Source of the DNA: Dehalogenimonas lykanthroporepellens BL-DC-9
GTDB lineage: Bacteria > Chloroflexota > Dehalococcoidia > Dehalococcoidales > Dehalococcoidaceae
Direction of reading: 5' to 3'
Assembly: GCA_000143165.1 (NCBI GenBank)
Contig: CP002084.1
Location: 1,116,001 to 1,180,000, forward strand
Length of the DNA stretch: 64,000 nt
The position numbers were made by a program, and so were the translations under genes. Positions 11,074 through 18,986 of this stretch are shown here, in pieces; the stretch's first letter is position 1; the number at the start of each line of letters is the position of its first letter. The notes beneath the pieces were generated by a model that worked only from the letters and a program-made list of their open reading frames with translations, made no database searches and was not told the DNA's origin.

Positions 11074-11627
11074 TGTTCCTGATTCTCCTTGTGATAGATG
11101 GCAATGACGGAGTCACCGTGCCGCCGCTCCTTGTACAGCGCCAGAGGCCCGTAGGCTGAATCCAGCGTCACCCGCGGCGAATGGGTTATCACCAGCCAGG
11201 TGTGGGGGCCGATAAGCTCCGTCCCGGACATTTTCTCCAGCAGTTCGCCGATGTCTTCCCGGCGGTAAGGCGGGTCCATGAGGATGACGTCATAGGTTTT
11301 ACCCAGAAAACCGACCGCTTTTTCCACCGGCACGCAATGTACCCGGGCGCTTTCTTCGACCCCGCAGGCGCGGAGGTTGGCTCTGATTATATCACAGCAG
11401 TCCCGCCCCTGTTCCACGAAGTCCACGTGACCGGCGCCTCGCGACAGCGCCTCGATGCCCAGCGAGCCGGAACCGGAGAACAGGTCCAGCACTTCGTCCC
11501 AGTCTTCGGTCAGGTTGGCCAGCATGGAAAAGATGGCGCCGCGTACCAGTTCGGTGGCCGGGCGGGTGGACTTGCGGTCCGGCACCTTGATGGGACGGCC
11601 TTTGCAATCCCCGGCGATGATTCTCAT
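11070..11627 (-). CDS. rsmD: 16S rRNA (guanine-966 N2) methyltransferase RsmD
   Basis: RsmD methylates G966 of 16S rRNA on the small-subunit assembly intermediate, using SAM. The sequence shows MRIIAG at the N-terminus, the SAM-binding loop LDLFSGSGSLGIEALSRGA and the catalytic DPPY motif (ILMDPPYRRED). The start was placed at the ATG at 11627 because family members begin MRIIAG; an ATG three codons upstream (11636) is possible. It is coupled to coaD by a 4-bp overlap. Confidence 0.93.
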   Translation of the reverse strand: MRIIAGDCKGRPIKVPDRKSTRPATELVRGAIFSMLANLTEDWDEVLDLFSGSGSLGIEALSRGAGHVDFVEQGRDCCDIIRANLRACGVEESARVHCVPVEKAVGFLGKTYDVILMDPPYRREDIGELLEKMSGTELIGPHTWLVITHSPRVTLDSAYGPLALYKERRHGDSVIAIYHKENQEQ

Positions 11628-11636
11628 GTAACCCAT

Positions 11637-12153
11637 GGCGTCATTTTGAACGATGGAAGGGAGATTGGCAAGCCGGGGTTTCAGGTATCAGCTGTCAGCC
11701 GATATATAAATCACAAGCGCCAAATTTCAAATAACAAACAAGTTTCAATAACCAGTATTCAATACTCAAACGGGATCATAGAAAACCGGGGGTGCTTCGG
11801 CGTAACCTTGCAGTGGCGTGATTATGGCGGTCAACGGACGGTCAAGGTCTGCACCGACCAATATCACGATGCCGGTTGTTTTCCTAAGGAAGGGTGTCAT
11901 CGGGAAATGTTTCGTCTTTAAACTAAAATCGAAGGAAACGAATGCCGTTTTTCAGCTTTGGAAAAAGATGCCCCAAACGTAGCGGCCTTTTGACGATACA
12001 ATTCAAACAATGCGGTGGAACTTTCCGGCAGACAGGTCTCCGGGGGTGTTATGGGTATTTGCTGTCGGCGTATAGATGTTCTTGTAATAGAGGCTGATTC
12101 TAGCGTTCCTACGAACGCGTTGTCAATAGGGAAATGGCACAGGTTCTACTTCA
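11637..12153. other. Long intergenic region downstream of rdhA1
   Basis: No convincing gene. An AT-rich, low-complexity tract of CAAAT/AACAA-like repeats lies at about 11721-11770 and resembles a second tract at about 35060-35115. A rightward frame from 12015 has no ribosome site and no recognisable composition. The rest may be decayed dehalogenase-locus DNA, but I found no readable remnant. Confidence 0.4.
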
Positions 12154-12200
12154 ATAGCTTTGATGAGAGATTTTTCACTCTCATCAAAGCTATTTTCCTA
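12154..12200. terminator. Long perfect hairpin downstream of rdhA1
   Basis: A perfect 16-bp inverted repeat lies at 12154-12169 and 12178-12193 around an 8-nt loop. On the plus strand it is followed by TTTTCCTATTT. It lies 90 bp beyond the rdhA1 stop. On the rdhA1 strand the T run sits in the loop rather than after the stem, so its role as the rdhA1 terminator is likely but not textbook. Confidence 0.55.
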
Positions 12201-12283
12201 TTTATTCCCTTTTACTTCGCGATAGGCACGAATAATTTTGGGTTATGTACTCTTGAGAATCCAATGCGTCCTGTTGTCAACAA

Positions 12284-13672
12284 TCAAATTTCTTGACCAT
12301 ACAGTGGTAAATCCAAATCCCACCACTGCTCGTATTCTGAAGTCAGCCCGTAACCGAAGGCATCATCCATATCACGGAAGAAGGAGGTAAACATCGAGGA
12401 ATTGGCGACAACAACCTTAATCAACGAGTGGACTGAAGCGATATCATACTTATTAAACATACATATGCCCTGGCAAATACCGCAACCGGCCGCCGGCCCC
12501 GTTATCCAGTAGTTGAAACAGGTATTGAAATTGGTTTTCCAGCTTTTTATGCCCGGGTTATTCCAGGGACCGGAGCCGGATTCCCAACTGGCGTCCTCGG
12601 TGCTGATCGAACCTGAGGGGCAGTTATCAGAGCATTTCAGGCAACCAGCACAGAATTTTTCAATGCCGGCATCGATTGGATTGGTAGGAGCCATGGGGAA
12701 ATCGGTAATCAGCATCATGGGCATACGGACAAGGGCCCCATGCTTGGGTGATATCAAGACCCCCATTCTTCCCAGTTCACCTAATCCGCTTAGTGTGCCG
12801 AAACCTGTAATAGCACCCGGGTGAGAACCGATTCCCCGATAGCCGAGATTTCCCAGGAAGTTCTGGACATGAGCCTGAGTCACCGCGGCGCGGGAGTAAG
12901 CGTGGGCGAAAGTCGCGGTACCGAGCTGGGTCCCAACCCGTTTATTAAGTTCATGGGACTGGACAATGGAGTAGCTCAGCACCCACCGGAATCGGTTAGG
13001 AATAACTTTGGTAGTGGCGGTTTCTTCAGGTTCATCCACGTCCCGGAAAACAATATCGTGTTGCCCATCGTTGGCAAATATAAGTTTCCTGGTTTGTTCG
13101 GTCAGCTCGGTAACACCGATTTCCGACCCGCCAAAGTGCCTGACAGCCGCCAGCATCGTCTGCAGATTTTCTTCTTCGGTGCCCTGCCAGGGTGGTAAGC
13201 CTTTATCCTTCGGATCCGAATGGTCACCAAGAGGCATTGCAGAACTATAGGTAGTATGGAGGAATTTCCCCGCCGAAGACAACCCGATTTCCTCACCAAA
13301 AATGGCTGACGCCTGAAGTGCCCAGTCCCGCCGGGTAAAGCCCGGTTGGTTGGCCAGGGCTTTTTGTCGCACTTCTTCATTCTGGGCCATCATCTTACCG
13401 ATGTTTTCGGGAGCAACGAAGGGAATGGCCTGGCCCATCGGTCGTTTGTCGAAACGTTGCATCTTGTTCCAGTCGATATCTGTCGTTGGTTTCCCGATGT
13501 CCATCTTCTTTATCCACCAGGGTTGTTTGTTCGGATCATTAGCAGATGAAGTCAGTTCATCGATATCCTGGAACGGGGTAGCTACACCGGCTGCTACTCC
13601 CAAACCGGCTCCGGCCAGTCCCAACCCTTTCATGAATTGCCGTCTTGATAACGTGTTGTGGTATTTAACCAT
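12284..13672 (-). CDS. rdhA: Reductive dehalogenase catalytic subunit (rdhA1, no rdhB beside it)
   Basis: RdhA is the corrinoid and Fe-S terminal reductase of organohalide respiration and acts on the outer face of the membrane. The 462-residue protein has a twin-arginine signal (SRRQFMKG, then a hydrophobic AGAGLGVAAGVA). Near its C-terminus are two [4Fe-4S] sites: CAGCLKCSDNCP (canonical CxxCxxCxxxCP) and GCGICQGICMF (CxxCxxxC, with the usual Pro replaced by Met, and an upstream Cys at NTCFNYW). The start is the ATG at 13672 after AGAGG; a TTG lies two codons upstream. No rdhB follows, so the anchor must come from elsewhere, for example rdhB at 16.2 kb. Its promoter carries the 11-bp-spaced TTAAC boxes. 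The substrate cannot be read from sequence. Confidence 0.95.
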   Translation of the reverse strand: MVKYHNTLSRRQFMKGLGLAGAGLGVAAGVATPFQDIDELTSSANDPNKQPWWIKKMDIGKPTTDIDWNKMQRFDKRPMGQAIPFVAPENIGKMMAQNEEVRQKALANQPGFTRRDWALQASAIFGEEIGLSSAGKFLHTTYSSAMPLGDHSDPKDKGLPPWQGTEEENLQTMLAAVRHFGGSEIGVTELTEQTRKLIFANDGQHDIVFRDVDEPEETATTKVIPNRFRWVLSYSIVQSHELNKRVGTQLGTATFAHAYSRAAVTQAHVQNFLGNLGYRGIGSHPGAITGFGTLSGLGELGRMGVLISPKHGALVRMPMMLITDFPMAPTNPIDAGIEKFCAGCLKCSDNCPSGSISTEDASWESGSGPWNNPGIKSWKTNFNTCFNYWITGPAAGCGICQGICMFNKYDIASVHSLIKVVVANSSMFTSFFRDMDDAFGYGLTSEYEQWWDLDLPLYGQEI

Positions 13673-13704
13673 AATCAAACCTCTCCCAACATAATGTTAC
13701 GACA

Positions 13705-13736
13705 ATTGTATAACCTGAAGGTTAAATTTTAGTTAA
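13705..13736 (-). promoter_or_regulatory. rdhA1 promoter with PhoB/OmpR-type direct repeat
   Basis: On the rdhA1 strand two TTAAC half-sites start exactly 11 bp apart (complement of GTTAA at 13732-13736 and 13721-13725). Ten bases after the second, TACAAT (complement of 13705-13710) could serve as the -10 element. There is no good -35, as expected for an activator-dependent promoter. The same arrangement occurs before rdhA2. Confidence 0.65.
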
Positions 13737-13775
13737 GAAAAAGTAATGCTAACATGAATGAACACACTGGGATTA

Positions 13776-14450
13776 TCAGACCGGCTTAAAAAGATAGCCG
13801 AGTCCGGAGACGTTATGTATGGGATCTTTTAATCCTATCTCATCCATTTTACGCCTCAGGTGATTGATATGGACCTTCAGTTTACCGATATTGTTTTCGG
13901 CTTCTTCACCCCAAATGCATTCCGAAAGGTGGTCGTAAGTAACTGCCGAGGGCGCGTTTTTTAATAACTCCAAGAGTATCTGACTCTCAATTATACTCAG
14001 GTGAATTTCCCGTCCTTCGAACAGCAGAGTCCGTTTAGAGATATTCAGTTCGATTTTATCGAATTTGATAAACTCGGTCTGTGTACCACGGGTTAAGGCC
14101 GTCAGCCGAGCAATAAGCTCGTTTTGCCGTGGGGGTTTAGTCAGGTAATCATTGGCGCCCATTGTCAGACAGTTGACAACATCTGTTTCCTCGCCCCGAC
14201 AGGTCAGCACCAGGATGGGGACCGGAGAGAAGAACCTGATGTCCTTGATGACCTGCAATCCGTCAGTGTCGGGCAGTCCGAGGTCAAGCACTACGACATC
14301 CGGATGGAAAGTCTCGACCAGTTCTATCCCCCCTTGCCCGTTGTTGGATGAAACGATATCCACGCTGGGAACAGCGCTTTCCAATGCGAATATCAGGGAT
14401 TCCACTACTCCGGGATCGTCTTCTATGATAAGGATTTTTTTCATATTCAT
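13776..14450 (-). CDS. OmpR/PhoB-family response regulator of the rdh locus
   Basis: The 224-residue protein has a receiver domain with acidic residues 11-12, phosphoacceptor Asp56 (VVLDLGLPD) and Lys in LTKPPRQ. A winged-helix domain follows, ending in HINHLRRKMDEIG ... VSGLGYLF. Its start overlaps the kinase stop by one base (TAATG), so the pair is translationally coupled. It sits between the kinase and rdhA1. OmpR/PhoB regulators bind direct repeats with about 11-bp spacing, which is what both rdhA promoters contain, so it is the likely activator of both. The direct link is inference. Confidence 0.93.
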   Translation of the reverse strand: MNMKKILIIEDDPGVVESLIFALESAVPSVDIVSSNNGQGGIELVETFHPDVVVLDLGLPDTDGLQVIKDIRFFSPVPILVLTCRGEETDVVNCLTMGANDYLTKPPRQNELIARLTALTRGTQTEFIKFDKIELNISKRTLLFEGREIHLSIIESQILLELLKNAPSAVTYDHLSECIWGEEAENNIGKLKVHINHLRRKMDEIGLKDPIHNVSGLGYLFKPV

Positions 14451-15991
14451 TACCCTGAAACCGGTAACACCAGCGTGAATTTACTGCCTTTTCCCGGTTG
14501 GCTGATTACGCTGACCGAACCATTATGAAGTTCAGCCAGATTTTTAGCCAGCGCCAGACCGAGGCCCAAACCACCTGTTTTAGAGAAATAAGGCTTGAAG
14601 ATAACGTCAAGCTGGCTCGGCTCGATTCCGACGCCATGGTCAACAATATCGATAACCGCATTTTTACCCTGTTCGCCGCTGTATATCTCGATAGCTTGTC
14701 CTGATACCGAATACTTGATGGCGTTGTTCAAAAGGTTGAGAATGATTTGACGGATTCTGCCCCGGTCGGCGTTCAGCCTTATGTTGGCCTTACCCTGGAA
14801 TTGTTCAAAGATAATATTTTTTTCTTTTATCTGGGGAGACAATAACTCAGTGACCTCAGCTATCAGGTCGTCCAGGTCGAATTTCGCAGGGGAAAGGGAC
14901 AGTGTGCCGACTTCGCTTCTTATCAGGTCATGCAAGTCATTAATTATGTCCTCGAGCAATCTGGCTCCCCGTACGATACCTTCCATTTGAGGTTTGAACC
15001 GTGGCTCGACTCTATCAGACAACGCTTCAGCGGTTAACATGATGGGGGTCAGCGGCGTTTTGAGTTCATGTACCAGTGCTCGATAAAATTCAGTTTGTTC
15101 GTAGGTTTGTTTTTCCAGACGGGACCTCAAGATGCGTTCCTGTTCCAACAGTTTTTCAATGGTTTCTTGTTTTTTTAATCGTGCGGAGATGTCCCGACAA
15201 ATAGCGATAGCGTATTTTTCGCCCCCGATTTCGACTACCTGCGCCCTCAGCTCCACATCTATCGATTGCCCGTTTTTAGCCAGATGCCTGGTTTCGATAG
15301 CCCCCTGCCCGTTACCCAGGAGCCGGCTTCGTCGGGCGTCCATAGCCGAACCGCACTCCGAAAGCGGGCGCAGTATGGATGTCGGTCGACCGATCAATTC
15401 CTCGCGCCGGTAACCCAGCATGCGGCAGGTTGCCGGATTTACATCGTAGATTATCGTATCCGGGAAATCCACTGCGTGAATTTTAGAAATAATTACAGAA
15501 TCGTTACAGTTCTCGAAGATGACATCGCGCTGGACGAGGTGAGACTCTTGAGCCTGGAGTGATTTCTGATGCTCCGTTCTTTCGGTGGCAATCTCCTGTC
15601 GGGCATCAGCCAGGTTAGAAGAGAGCTCTGTTGTCCGGCGATCATCCCGGGCAAGGATGAACACCATCTCGTTTTCACCATCGGCTATGTGATGCCCGCT
15701 GACAATTACAGGCACTTGTTCGCCTCTGCTGTCGACAAAAATTGTTTCTTTTTCAGAAACAGCGACACTCGCCAAGTTGGCGAACATTTTTCCCCATTTA
15801 CCCTTGTCCAGACTGGGATCCAGTTCCCATACGAACATCTTTTTCAGATTACCCTGAGTATGACCGAGAAAACGGCATAGGGCTTCATTAACGACCAGAA
15901 TACGCCCGCTCCGGTCTGCCCAAAGCGCCATAAGCCCCGAATGTTCCAGGGATAGTCCGGCCAGATGAAGGTATTTGCTGTTTTCTGTCAT
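14450..15991 (-). CDS. Cytoplasmic PAS-PAS sensor histidine kinase of the rdh locus
   Basis: The 513-residue protein has no membrane segment. Its first PAS domain spans about residues 8-125, a coiled-coil stretch about 125-155, and a second PAS about 155-285 (GYRREELIGRPTS). HisKA follows with H-box ALVHELKTPLTP near residue 315, then HATPase with N-box IILNLLNNAIKYS and G-boxes DHGVGIE and GGLGLGLALA. Soluble PAS kinases of this type are commonly encoded beside rdhA in Dehalococcoidia and are thought to sense halogenated compounds or redox state; the ligand here is unknown. It is transcribed from its own promoter at 16043-16071. Confidence 0.94.
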   Translation of the reverse strand: MTENSKYLHLAGLSLEHSGLMALWADRSGRILVVNEALCRFLGHTQGNLKKMFVWELDPSLDKGKWGKMFANLASVAVSEKETIFVDSRGEQVPVIVSGHHIADGENEMVFILARDDRRTTELSSNLADARQEIATERTEHQKSLQAQESHLVQRDVIFENCNDSVIISKIHAVDFPDTIIYDVNPATCRMLGYRREELIGRPTSILRPLSECGSAMDARRSRLLGNGQGAIETRHLAKNGQSIDVELRAQVVEIGGEKYAIAICRDISARLKKQETIEKLLEQERILRSRLEKQTYEQTEFYRALVHELKTPLTPIMLTAEALSDRVEPRFKPQMEGIVRGARLLEDIINDLHDLIRSEVGTLSLSPAKFDLDDLIAEVTELLSPQIKEKNIIFEQFQGKANIRLNADRGRIRQIILNLLNNAIKYSVSGQAIEIYSGEQGKNAVIDIVDHGVGIEPSQLDVIFKPYFSKTGGLGLGLALAKNLAELHNGSVSVISQPGKGSKFTLVLPVSG

Positions 15992-16042
15992 TTGTCGGCG
16001 TTTTTATGAAGTGACGATGATAGTCGGGTTTGGTTACGAATA

Positions 16043-16071
16043 ATTATAGTGAATATACTCGCCCTTGTCAG
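16043..16071 (-). promoter_or_regulatory. Sigma-70 promoter of the rdh-linked kinase/regulator operon
   Basis: On the minus strand CTGACA (16066-16071) and TATAAT (16043-16048) are spaced 17 bp apart. This is a near-consensus promoter without TTAAC boxes, suggesting the sensor pair is expressed constitutively while the dehalogenases are induced. Confidence 0.75.
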
Positions 16072-16087
16072 GGAATGTAAAGCATAT

Positions 16088-16130
16088 GAAAGCGGTGTCA
16101 TCCCTTCAAATCAGGAACGACACCGCTTTC
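16088..16130 (-). terminator. Hairpin downstream of rdhB
   Basis: A 12-bp perfect stem (16088-16099 with 16119-16130) and a 19-nt loop lie 12 bp after the rdhB stop. No T run follows on the minus strand, so it may be an mRNA-stabilising or weak termination hairpin separating rdhAB from the kinase operon. Confidence 0.6.
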
Positions 16131-16142
16131 GATTCACATTTT

Positions 16143-16415
16143 TTACTGTCGGGCCTGGTTGTGCCGCCAGGCGGTCAGGCCGGTAACAACTGCCAGAACA
16201 ACAGCCGGGATACCGAAAATCATCAATCCCAGGTTCGCCGCCTGAGGAATATTTTCCTGCATGGAACCCGAATAATGCTGGATGGCGGCAACAGCGAGAA
16301 TTATCGCCAGGGCGCCCATCAGCCATTCGTACCACCTCAGTTTAATGTTTTGCTTTAACAACCAGACGATTAGAGTGGCTACCGCCGCACCGAATAAAAA
16401 GAACAAAAAGTACAT
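16143..16415 (-). CDS. rdhB: Reductive dehalogenase membrane anchor RdhB
   Basis: The 90-residue protein has three predicted membrane helices, at about residues 1-20, 32-50 and 60-82. It shows the WYEWLMG-like segment typical of RdhB and ends in a short basic tail. It should tether the exported RdhA to the outer face of the cytoplasmic membrane. A GGAGG site precedes the ATG, and the gene starts 21 bp after rdhA2 ends, so the two form one transcript. It is the only rdhB in the window and may also serve rdhA1. Confidence 0.92.
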   Translation of the reverse strand: MYFLFFLFGAAVATLIVWLLKQNIKLRWYEWLMGALAIILAVAAIQHYSGSMQENIPQAANLGLMIFGIPAVVLAVVTGLTAWRHNQARQ

Positions 16416-16436
16416 ATTATCCTCCGTTACTTTTAT

Positions 16437-17813
16437 TTATCTGTAAGTATCATAACCATGAGTCGGTTGCTTCCACCAGGTTTCCCAGTAGCCTTCCTGA
16501 GGCAGTTTGCCATAACCCATGGCATGATCCATGTCGGCGAAGAAACTGTTGAATACCGGAGCGGTCGAGACGGTCAACCTGATGGCATCATGAATAAAGC
16601 TGGTTTTCTCTGCCGAATTGAACGGGCACGTCGCCTGACACTGCGGACAATGCGGGCAATTGGCAATGGTAGTTCGCCATCCTTTATATCCGGCTCTGAA
16701 ATCCGGCCGCGGGGTCTCCCAACTTGACGGCCCGGTTTCAATCAATCCCCCGGGGCAGGTATCAGCGCACAGGCCGCAGGTCTCACAGAAACGCATCAGT
16801 CCAGCGTCAATGGGATTGGTCGGCGGTAACGGCAGGTCGGTGTACATATTGTACAACCCGCGAATCGTCGCACCATATAACGGGTGGACACCGACACTAC
16901 CCATCCGAGCGTGTTCGATCATTCCTGTCACCGAACCGATGGCACCCCTCAAGCCGAAACCTGGCGCACCCCGGTAGCCAATGCCTCTCAGGAAAACCTG
17001 TATCCTTCGTTCGACTATGGCCAGGTGGGTATAGGCCATCCAGACGGCGGCGCTTTCAGCGATTCCCAGCGGGTTGCCGGCTTCAGCATCAGCTCTGCCG
17101 GCTCCGCCGCCCTGACGCAGAGTCAGGTCCTGAGCCTGACGCATTGTCCAGACGAAACCCCAGTTATAACTGGACGGTGTTACCTTAGTGCCATCGGCCT
17201 TTTGATATGGCTCGGAGATACCGCTTTCGGTGGCCCAATCTGCGTCTGCGATTTTCAGGCACTTGTCATCCCGTTCAACTACACCGACATCAGAACCACC
17301 CAGGAAACGAACGGCACCTCGCAGGAGTTTGAAATTCTCTTCCAGCGTCCCATTCCATTTGGGATACCCCTGTTCTTCTGGGGTCATGGTTACCGGCGGA
17401 CCGGCCAGGCTGGCTCCCAGGGCACCGCCTCTTTCCCTTGCCGCGGCATCGAGGGCGGCCCGGCGCGGATCGAGCCAGTCGAAAGTCGGGTCTCGCTTGT
17501 TCATGGCTTCTACATATTTCCGGCCGTTTTCCGTTGAATATGGGTCCATGTACAAAGGGTCTCCCGGAGACATCCTGACTCTGCCAGGGAACGGTTTGAT
17601 TACATCCCAGTCAATTTCTGCCGTCGGGTCATAAAGATCCCGTTGCTTTACCCACCATGGCATATCCGGCTTCTGGTAGTCGCCAATTGCGGCAAGTTCT
17701 TCCAGGTCTTGTACCGGCGGCGAAATTGCGGTAGCGGCTCCCAGACCGGCACCAGCCAATCCCAGTCCTTTCATAAAGTCACGGCGTGAGATAGTGCTGT
17801 GAAATGTCGACAT
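16437..17813 (-). CDS. rdhA: Reductive dehalogenase catalytic subunit (rdhA2)
   Basis: The 458-residue terminal reductase of organohalide respiration has a Tat signal (SRRDFMKG followed by AGAGLGAATAI). Its two C-terminal Fe-S motifs are complete: CETCGLCADTCP and CPHCPQCQATCPF. Upstream segments such as GIGYRGAPGFGLRGAIG are typical of the corrinoid-binding core. The ATG at 17813 follows AGGAGG. It is co-transcribed with rdhB, and its promoter has the same TTAAC direct repeat as rdhA1. It differs clearly from rdhA1 in the middle of the protein, so substrate ranges may differ. The substrate is unknown. Confidence 0.96.
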   Translation of the reverse strand: MSTFHSTISRRDFMKGLGLAGAGLGAATAISPPVQDLEELAAIGDYQKPDMPWWVKQRDLYDPTAEIDWDVIKPFPGRVRMSPGDPLYMDPYSTENGRKYVEAMNKRDPTFDWLDPRRAALDAAARERGGALGASLAGPPVTMTPEEQGYPKWNGTLEENFKLLRGAVRFLGGSDVGVVERDDKCLKIADADWATESGISEPYQKADGTKVTPSSYNWGFVWTMRQAQDLTLRQGGGAGRADAEAGNPLGIAESAAVWMAYTHLAIVERRIQVFLRGIGYRGAPGFGLRGAIGSVTGMIEHARMGSVGVHPLYGATIRGLYNMYTDLPLPPTNPIDAGLMRFCETCGLCADTCPGGLIETGPSSWETPRPDFRAGYKGWRTTIANCPHCPQCQATCPFNSAEKTSFIHDAIRLTVSTAPVFNSFFADMDHAMGYGKLPQEGYWETWWKQPTHGYDTYR

Positions 17814-17848
17814 ATATCCTCCTTTGCTTTTTTTAGATTCTTACAATA

Positions 17849-17880
17849 ATTGTATAAAACAGGGGTTAATTTATTGTTAA
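17849..17880 (-). promoter_or_regulatory. rdhA2 promoter with PhoB/OmpR-type direct repeat
   Basis: The two TTAAC half-sites (complement of GTTAA at 17876-17880 and 17865-17869) are 11 bp apart. They are followed after 10 bp by TACAAT, with TTATACAATT shared with the rdhA1 promoter. Spacing between boxes and -10 is identical at both promoters to the base. Confidence 0.65.
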
Positions 17881-18128
17881 CGCTATTAACCTCTAACACT
17901 ATTCTTATTCACATCCTGATAGGTAATGCCAGCCATGTGAAAAAACGGGGGAATTCCCGGACTAAAGCCTTGTATACGTGCCAGGATATTCGACGGCAAG
18001 AAGTTGGGAGGAATCAGCAACTTCCGTTGGCTATTCCGAGTTCAGGCTTATGCCTTCCTGCTGGTAACGGACGACTACCCGCCTTTCAGCCTGCAATAAA
18101 CACATCGAAAAAGATAAAGGAGTTCACC
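17881..18128. other. Divergent upstream region with structured leader
   Basis: Several short inverted repeats are visible, for example GGGAATTCCC near 17950 and GAAGTTG/CAACTTC near 18000-18027. They lie upstream of the 47-residue gene and suggest a structured 5' leader. I could not match it to a known riboswitch class. Confidence 0.35.
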
Positions 18129-18272
18129 ATGGACAAGAAAAGTTCCCTGGGGCCGACGATCTGGTTCATCGGCTGGCTGTTCACCATCGGTTTCACCCAT
18201 CTGTCCTTCTGGAAGGGCGAGCTGGCCATCATCATCTGGCCGGTGTTCCTGGGGCAGGAACTGGCGGGGTAA
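18129..18272 (+). CDS. Small hydrophobic protein, function unknown
   Basis: The 47-residue protein starts at ATG 18129 after AAGGAG and begins MDKKSSLGPTIWF. Two short hydrophobic segments (about residues 9-23 and 30-42) suggest a membrane microprotein. A hairpin at 18292-18316 follows its stop, giving it its own transcript unit. It is divergent from rdhA2 and shares the intergenic region with it. I do not recognise the family; a link to the dehalogenase locus is only positional. Confidence 0.65.
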   Translation: MDKKSSLGPTIWFIGWLFTIGFTHLSFWKGELAIIIWPVFLGQELAG

Positions 18273-18291
18273 GGGAAATTACCGGGAAAGA

Positions 18292-18316
18292 AAGGCCGCC
18301 GAGTTTCGGCGGCCTT
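18292..18316 (+). terminator. Hairpin terminator after the 47-residue gene
   Basis: AAGGCCGCC and GGCGGCCTT pair across a 7-nt loop. Only a weak T-rich stretch (CTGGTTTC) follows. Confidence 0.65.
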
Positions 18317-18378
18317 CTGGTTTCAAAGGTCTGAGTTTATGCTAAGAACTATTTCGGTTAAAGATTATCTAAACGGCA

Positions 18379-18702
18379 TCAACACCGCGCCAGCTTGTCG
18401 CTGATGAGCCGGTTCAGGCTGACCCTGGATTCTGCGGCCTGAATCTGAAGAGCTTTATGCAATTCCGGGGTGATACGTACCTGAAGCTTGCCGGAACAAT
18501 TCTTTGAAGCTAAGGGTTCGGGTACGGATTCGCCGTTGGCCGCCAAATCCTGAATTACCTGGCTTACCGTATTCCGGATACCAACCAATGCTTCTCCCTG
18601 GCTTTCTGCCAGCCAGCTCAAGGAAGGGAACTCAGCGCACAGCCCGACATATTCTTCGTCTTCATCCGACCAGGTTACTCTGTAAGTGTATTTATCCATC
18701 AT
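18379..18702 (-). CDS. hicB: HicB-family antitoxin
   Basis: The 107-residue protein has the HicB N-terminal fold (YTYRVTWSDEDEEYVGLCAEFPSLSWLAES) and a C-terminal ribbon-helix-helix or HTH-like domain (GKLQVRITPELHKALQIQAAESRVSLNRLI). In intact modules HicB binds and neutralises the mRNase HicA and represses the operon. Here hicA, immediately upstream, is broken, so this is an orphan antitoxin or degenerate module. Start ATG codons at 18702 and 18699 overlap the hicA remnant frame. Confidence 0.85.
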   Translation of the reverse strand: MMDKYTYRVTWSDEDEEYVGLCAEFPSLSWLAESQGEALVGIRNTVSQVIQDLAANGESVPEPLASKNCSGKLQVRITPELHKALQIQAAESRVSLNRLISDKLARC

Positions 18703-18862
18703 TAACTCCTAACCGGTCCAAGCCCTGTAATACCTGCTTGACCTGATAAGGTTTCGCTTTTCCGTTTTTATCCTGTATGTTGATTCTGGCATCACCTTGC
18801 CATGGTGTCTTATAGATACGGTGACTGCCCTTGTTTTGTCGAGACTCCCCAAAGTGTTGCCA
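18692..18862 (-). pseudogene. hicA: hicA toxin remnant
   Basis: Read in frame on the minus strand, these 56 codons match the C-terminal two-thirds of HicA toxins: HFGESRQ, then the active-site context GSHRIYKTPWQGD, then INIQ and KAKPYQVKQVL. A TAG at 18863-18865 blocks the frame, and no start or N-terminal third can be found upstream. The toxin is therefore truncated. It overlaps the hicB start, as in intact hicAB operons. About 120 bp of unrecognisable DNA separates it from the IS5-type element. Confidence 0.75.
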
Positions 18863-18986
18863 CTATTGGTACTCATATTGCAAGCCGTAACCAGCCCATC
18901 CGATGTAATATTGAGAGCCGGGTCAACAACATAACAATAGCGACCTCTGGTGTTTCCTGTCCAGGCGCTGGAATACTCAATTCTAA

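Noticed and set aside
12015-12296. A rightward frame of 93 codons in the gap after rdhA1
   Set aside because: No ribosome site, overlaps the hairpin and the end of rdhA1 on the other strand, and shows no recognisable protein pattern.
17930-18128. Structured leader before the 47-residue gene as a known riboswitch (guanidine or cobalamin type)
   Set aside because: The conserved core sequences of those classes could not be found; only generic hairpins are visible.
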